This document shows, one piece after another, positions 41,745 through 45,589 of a stretch of 45,589 bases of DNA (position 1 is the stretch's first letter; each line of letters begins with the position of its first letter). This stretch comes from Oscillospiraceae bacterium. Its GTDB lineage: Bacteria; Bacillota_A; Clostridia; Oscillospirales; Oscillospiraceae. Under the pieces are notes generated by a model. It did not search any database. It was given only the letters and a program-made list of their open reading frames with translations, and was not told the origin of the DNA. A program made the position numbers and the translations under genes. Location of the stretch: the NCBI GenBank assembly GCA_902789835.1, contig CADAPN010000011.1, positions 1 to 45,589 on the forward strand. Reading direction: 5' to 3'.

Positions 41745-43979
41745 TCATACGCTGTTCTCGATAAGCGTGAGAAGCTTCTCCTTCTGCCGCTCCGTCAGGG
41801 CATAGACGAAGTGCCTGCGCCACTCGGGAGAATACCAGCTGTCTCTGGCAACCTCGATCTTTCTCCCGTTTTTGTCCGTCTCGAATTTTCCCTTTTCATC
41901 AACACGGTAGACGACGGCCTCTGCATCCGCCTCCATCCGCCGCTCCAGCAGGCTCCGGTACACCGGGAAGCCCGGGCTGTTTTCCTGATAGGCTTCCGCC
42001 AGGAGCCGTCTCACGAACCGCCACGCCGCAAGCCGCGACTCCTCCGGGCAGTCTGACGAGATCCCGATGCATTCCTCAAAGACCAGCCTGGACCTGGACC
42101 CCTCCCGCGTCGGCCAGCCAGCAAAGCACGCGCCGCTGTGGAAGAACGCATCATACCACTTCAGGTCGTCCAGCGTCTCAAGATACGCCTGCAGCATCAG
42201 CAGTTTCCCGCTGTAGATGCAGCTTTCCATGCTGGCCGAGTCCGCGGCGTACCGGTCATAGGAATAGCCCGCCGGCTGCAGATCTGCAAAGTTCTGCAGT
42301 TCCGCATGGAGTTCGGCATCGAAGCCGTCCCCCAGATCCAGTTCATTCCGGTTGACCTTTCGAAGGTCCTCCATCAGCCGCCCGGCGGTATAGTAGGGCT
42401 CATAAAGGAGACTTCCCGCCGGCATCCCGGCCAGAATGTCCCTCAGGTTCCCGAGGCTCAGGCGGCTTTTCCCTCCCACGGTATTCTCGTCGCATGCCAT
42501 GGTCCGGATCCGGAAGGATGCGGCGATTCTGCGCACCTCCCCGCTTTTGTCCGAGAATGCGCTCCGCACGCTTGGAAAGAGCTTTTCCCGAGCGCCGCTT
42601 CCGTCTTCTTTCAGAAACAGGCTCAGATCCGCAAGGCGCTCTTCCGTCTCCAGCCGCTCATAGCTCTGCTCATTCATCACAAGAAGCTCGGGAAGTCCAT
42701 CTCCCGTCATCTCCGTTTCGAGGTTCCGATAGTCCACCGCCTCAAGGAAGACGTCGCTTGTCTCCCGGTTGAAGGACACGATTTCCCGCATGAGCTGATC
42801 GGAAATCTCTTCAAAGCCGACCCGAAGCAGCCGGCGTTCCGTCGGGATCTCACAGGGTGATGCAATCAGGTAAAGGTTGTCTGCCGCCCCCGTTTCCTTC
42901 TCGCCGCGGAGCAGAAAATGCAGGCTTCCGTCCTTTCCGGCAAAGAACGCGCTGACGGTGCTCGGCACCGCCTCCACGGTCAGGAGCGAGACCAGCTTTT
43001 CGTTCGTCCCGTTCTGCAGGCTGTAGCACAGAATGTCGCTGTTTTGCATGCAAAGGAGCCGGTCTGCCGTCTCTCCCGCGCAGAATCCGTGCACATCCTT
43101 CGGCAGCTGCTGCGGCATGCTCGCCGTTCGTTCCCCGGGATGAATGACGCTGAGCCAGAGATTTTCGTCATTCTTCAGAATCACGGCAAGCCTGCCGTCC
43201 CGTGTCCCGCAGATCTCGCGGATCGGAAAGGGCGCCGTAACGGAAAACTGTTTTTTCCCGTCCAGTCCGAAAAACAGGATCTCCATCCCCTGCGGTACTG
43301 CCACAAGCTTGTCACCCAGAAGCACCGCTTCCGCGCAGTTCAGTCCGGCCCCCGGCTGGATTTCAATTTCCGAACTGCTGACGGCCGTACCGTTTTCATT
43401 CAGGAGCCGGACATAGTAGCGATCTCTGGTCTGTATTCCCTCATGCGTCAGCCAGGATTCGTAGCTCGATTCAAGAACCACGATTTTCCCGTCATCCCGC
43501 ATGCGGAAGGCCCGCGGCCGCATCTCCGAAAAATACTTCTCCAGCTCCTCCGCGCTCTCCGGCGCGGGAAGGGGCCGGTAGCGTCGGATCATGTTCCGCC
43601 TGCCGCTCTCGGTTATGACGAACAGGTCGCTTCCGTATACGTCATAGCGTCCGTCGTTAAAAAACTCCGTCTCGTCCTCATACCCCTCTGGGATCTCTAC
43701 GGCTGTTCTCCGGTTGATATACGCAAGAAATCCGCCGTCGCATTCCTGCTGAAAGAGGACGGCTTCCCTTTGGTCTGAGAGCGTAACGGAGGAAGCGCGC
43801 ACGGTGTAACGCTGCAGCCAGGTCTCATATCCCGGCTCCTCCAGCTGTTCTTCCGGCTGCTCTTCGATGGTTTCGATGGTTACGGATTCCTTTTGCTCCT
43901 CATGGCCGCAGCCGACCAGCAGCGCTGCGCACAGCAGCGCCGCAAGCCCCGTCAGCAGCCAATACCGCACTCTTTTCAT
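41745..43979 (-). CDS. large lipoprotein: propeller-like N-terminal region plus solute-binding-like domain
   Basis: 744 residues. A lipoprotein signal with lipobox LVGC ends at C24, then an acidic linker (EEQPEEQLEE). Residues about 60-370 contain repeated beta strands (GGFLAYINRR, MEILFFGLDGKKQFSV, GRLAVILKNDENLWLSVI) like a propeller. From about 385 the pattern of a family 1 extracellular solute-binding protein follows (LRVGFEEISDQLMREIVSFN, DGLPELLVMNEQSYERLE, RLADLSLFL). Similar fusions occur in Clostridia without adjacent permease genes, as here. GGAG precedes the ATG. The ligand is unknown, and a sensory or scavenging role is possible. Confidence 0.78.
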   Translation of the reverse strand: MKRVRYWLLTGLAALLCAALLVGCGHEEQKESVTIETIEEQPEEQLEEPGYETWLQRYTVRASSVTLSDQREAVLFQQECDGGFLAYINRRTAVEIPEGYEDETEFFNDGRYDVYGSDLFVITESGRRNMIRRYRPLPAPESAEELEKYFSEMRPRAFRMRDDGKIVVLESSYESWLTHEGIQTRDRYYVRLLNENGTAVSSSEIEIQPGAGLNCAEAVLLGDKLVAVPQGMEILFFGLDGKKQFSVTAPFPIREICGTRDGRLAVILKNDENLWLSVIHPGERTASMPQQLPKDVHGFCAGETADRLLCMQNSDILCYSLQNGTNEKLVSLLTVEAVPSTVSAFFAGKDGSLHFLLRGEKETGAADNLYLIASPCEIPTERRLLRVGFEEISDQLMREIVSFNRETSDVFLEAVDYRNLETEMTGDGLPELLVMNEQSYERLETEERLADLSLFLKEDGSGAREKLFPSVRSAFSDKSGEVRRIAASFRIRTMACDENTVGGKSRLSLGNLRDILAGMPAGSLLYEPYYTAGRLMEDLRKVNRNELDLGDGFDAELHAELQNFADLQPAGYSYDRYAADSASMESCIYSGKLLMLQAYLETLDDLKWYDAFFHSGACFAGWPTREGSRSRLVFEECIGISSDCPEESRLAAWRFVRRLLAEAYQENSPGFPVYRSLLERRMEADAEAVVYRVDEKGKFETDKNGRKIEVARDSWYSPEWRRHFVYALTERQKEKLLTLIENSV

Positions 43980-44263
43980 AGCCCACTCCAGATGAAATAT
44001 ACCCTTAAACGAAATGCTCTGCCCTGATCTTTCCCGCCCGAGGCGGGGAGAACTTCCTCACCGGCCGTCAATTCCTTTAAGAAGGATAAGAATCTTTTTG
44101 CCCATCATATCATATCCGAAAAGGCGCCGCAAGGCCGGCTTTTTCTTAATTATCTCTGAATCCGTTCTTCGCCACTTTGCGAATTTGAAAATCTGTGTTA
44201 TAATGATCATATCTATTCTCTATTCTCATCCCCGGATGGAAAAAGGAAGTGACGTGATACGCG
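43980..44263. other. divergent intergenic region
   Basis: 284 bp between the lipoprotein and the penicillin-binding protein. It holds a 6-bp hairpin CCCGCC/GGCGGG near 44034 and the plus-strand promoter at 44177-44204. No clear promoter for the lipoprotein was recognised, though a TATATT lies about 20 bp ahead of its ATG. No convincing small gene was found. Confidence 0.5.
44177..44204 (+). promoter_or_regulatory. promoter of the penicillin-binding protein gene
   Basis: TTGCGA, 16 bp, TATAAT (perfect -10), about 60 bp ahead of the ATG. Confidence 0.6.
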
Positions 44264-45589
44264 ATGGCTTCGAGAAACCCCGCCTCGGAAGAACAACTGA
44301 AAAAGCGCAGTGCAGCACGCGGTCTTCTGCGCGCGGGCGGGTATACCGTCGACACGCTCTCCTCCGTTCTGATTGCGATTCTCCGCGTCATCGGTACGCT
44401 TCTTTTGATTCTGCTGGTGACGGGCGCACTCTTCACCTGTATTTTTGCCTACTATGTCAAAACCTGTCTCACGCCTGATCTGGACATTTCCCTGGAAGAC
44501 TATCAGCTGAGCGAAGCCAGTACCATTTGGCACCAGGATCTTGCCGGAGAATGGCAGGAAGGAATTACCATCGGCGGGGATCAGCGGCGCATCTGGGTGG
44601 AGTATGAGGACATCCCCAAATACATGGAGCAGGCGCTGATCGCCATTGAGGACAAGCGCTTCTATGAGCACAAGGGCGTAGACTGGTACCGCACCGCCGG
44701 TGCATTTATCGAGATGTTTGCCCGCATGGAGACGAGCTACGGCGGCTCTACCATCACCCAGCAGCTCCTGAAAAACCTTACCGGCAAAGACCAGATCACC
44801 GTCTCTCGAAAGCTGACCGAAATCTTCGGTGCTTTGGAGCTTGAAAAGAAATACGACAAGCAGGAGATTCTGGAGTGGTATCTGAACGCGGTCTACTTCG
44901 GCGAAGGCTGCTGGGGCGTGGGAATTGCCTCCCATACGTATTTCGGCAAGGACGTGAAGGATCTGAGTCTGGCAGAATGTGCTTCCATCATCGGCATCAC
45001 CAACAAGCCCACCTACTACGACCCGTTTTATAACGAGGAGAACAACAAAAACCGCCAGGAAGTCATCCTCCGGGAGATGTACGAGCAGGGCTATATTGAC
45101 TATGACACCTGGCAGAGCGCCGTGAACGAACAGCTTGTGTTCAAGCGCACCCCGAACCAGGAATACCATCAGGAGATTTATACCTACTACGAAGAAGTGG
45201 TCATCCGGGATGTCATCCGGGACCTGATGAGCACCAAGGGCATCAACTTCGAAGCAGCCCAGAAGCTGCTCTACAGCGGCGGCTACCAGATCTACAGCTG
45301 CGTGGACACCCGGATCCAGGGCATTATCGATGACCTCTACAGCGATCCGGAGAAAATGCCGAAGGGCGGCCGCTATGAGCAGCAGTTTCAGAGTGCCATC
45401 GTGGTTATGAACCCCTATGACGGACGGATTCTCGCGCTCTGCGGCGGTGTCGGGGAAAAGGAGATCAATTTCGGTCTCAACCGCGCCGTCCCCATCAGCT
45501 CCGGCGGGGTCAACTACGGCGGCGCCACCCGTTCCCCCGGCTCTTCCATCAAGCCCCTGGCAAGCTACGGCCCCGCGCTCAACGAAGGG
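44264..45589 (+). CDS. class A penicillin-binding protein (PBP1A-like), 3' end outside the window
   Basis: 442 codons are present with no stop. A short cytoplasmic start, one helix (about 35-65, IAILRVIGTLLLILLVTGAL), then the GT51 glycosyltransferase domain: ALIAIEDKRFYEHKGVDWYR with the catalytic Glu, YGGSTITQQLLKNL, RKLTEIFGALELEKKY, and ILEWYLNAVYFGEGCWGVG. The transpeptidase domain starts at AIVVMNPYDGRILALCGG and the window ends just after its SxxK motif, S427-S-I-K430. The protein polymerises and crosslinks peptidoglycan. AGGAAG lies about 14 bp before the ATG, farther than usual; no better in-frame start was found. Confidence 0.93.
   Translation, partial: MASRNPASEEQLKKRSAARGLLRAGGYTVDTLSSVLIAILRVIGTLLLILLVTGALFTCIFAYYVKTCLTPDLDISLEDYQLSEASTIWHQDLAGEWQEGITIGGDQRRIWVEYEDIPKYMEQALIAIEDKRFYEHKGVDWYRTAGAFIEMFARMETSYGGSTITQQLLKNLTGKDQITVSRKLTEIFGALELEKKYDKQEILEWYLNAVYFGEGCWGVGIASHTYFGKDVKDLSLAECASIIGITNKPTYYDPFYNEENNKNRQEVILREMYEQGYIDYDTWQSAVNEQLVFKRTPNQEYHQEIYTYYEEVVIRDVIRDLMSTKGINFEAAQKLLYSGGYQIYSCVDTRIQGIIDDLYSDPEKMPKGGRYEQQFQSAIVVMNPYDGRILALCGGVGEKEINFGLNRAVPISSGGVNYGGATRSPGSSIKPLASYGPALNEG

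Noticed and set aside
44014..44478. Plus-strand frame of 154 residues overlapping the penicillin-binding protein start
   Set aside because: It lacks a ribosome site at its start, its residues are Arg/Ser-rich, and it overlaps the true gene in another frame.
44213..45169. 318-residue minus-strand frame at the right end
   Set aside because: It is antisense to the penicillin-binding protein, whose GT51 motifs are unmistakable.
1..45589. CRISPR array, prophage, integrase, toxin-antitoxin or insertion sequence
   Set aside because: No spaced direct repeats, no phage or transposase motifs and no such gene pair were seen in the window.

Overview
The window looks like chromosomal DNA of an anaerobic member of the Clostridia (Bacillota), probably Lachnospiraceae or a relative; this is inferred, not proven. 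The signs are AGGAGG-type ribosome binding sites, many GTG/TTG starts, a 2-hydroxyacyl-CoA dehydratase pair, reverse rubrerythrin with rubredoxin, RqcP, a CotH kinase, DUF6020/DUF6056-like membrane proteins and a class A penicillin-binding protein. No tRNA, rRNA, CRISPR array or intact insertion sequence was seen.

Layout. (1) 225-734 (+): a hexapeptide acyltransferase convergent with everything to its right. (2) 784-34080 (all minus strand): a cell-surface polysaccharide locus of 27 genes, 26 intact and one broken, with no internal gap above about 215 bp. It can be read as one transcription unit of about 33 kb from a good promoter at 34161-34189. From its 5' end it holds a Wzy-like polymerase; a block of polytopic GT-C/DUF6020/DUF6056 proteins interleaved with two DPM1-type GT2 enzymes, a metallo-hydrolase, an acyltransferase and a CotH kinase (18.6-34 kb); a PglE-like aminotransferase and a WbaP-like initiating phosphotransferase; the GDP-L-fucose genes gmd, fcl, manC and manA; and a more AT-rich serotype-like cassette (about 0.8-9.5 kb) of glycosyltransferases, acetyltransferases and the fdtA/fdtB pair for a 3-amino-3,6-dideoxyhexose. 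(3) 34239-37235 (minus): two 2-hydroxyacyl-CoA dehydratase-family subunits and a 60-residue membrane protein, with their own promoter and terminator. (4) 37441-37854 (+): a small P-loop protein. (5) 37909-43979 (minus): rqcP, a leucine-rich-repeat membrane protein with a polytopic partner, rubredoxin and rubrerythrin, and a large lipoprotein. (6) 44264-end (+): a class A penicillin-binding protein cut by the window edge just after its transpeptidase SxxK motif.

How it may work together (inference). The WbaP-like enzyme loads the first sugar phosphate on undecaprenyl phosphate. The GT2, GT4 and GT14 enzymes extend the repeat unit with GDP-fucose, a Fuc3N/Qui3N-type amino sugar and other sugars. 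Acyltransferases decorate it, the Wzy-like protein polymerises it, and the DPM1-type GT2 plus GT-C pairs may add side branches outside the membrane from polyprenyl-phosphate sugars. No flippase, chain-length regulator, RmlA/RmlB, PglF-type dehydratase or phosphomannomutase is present, so the pathway must draw on genes outside the window.
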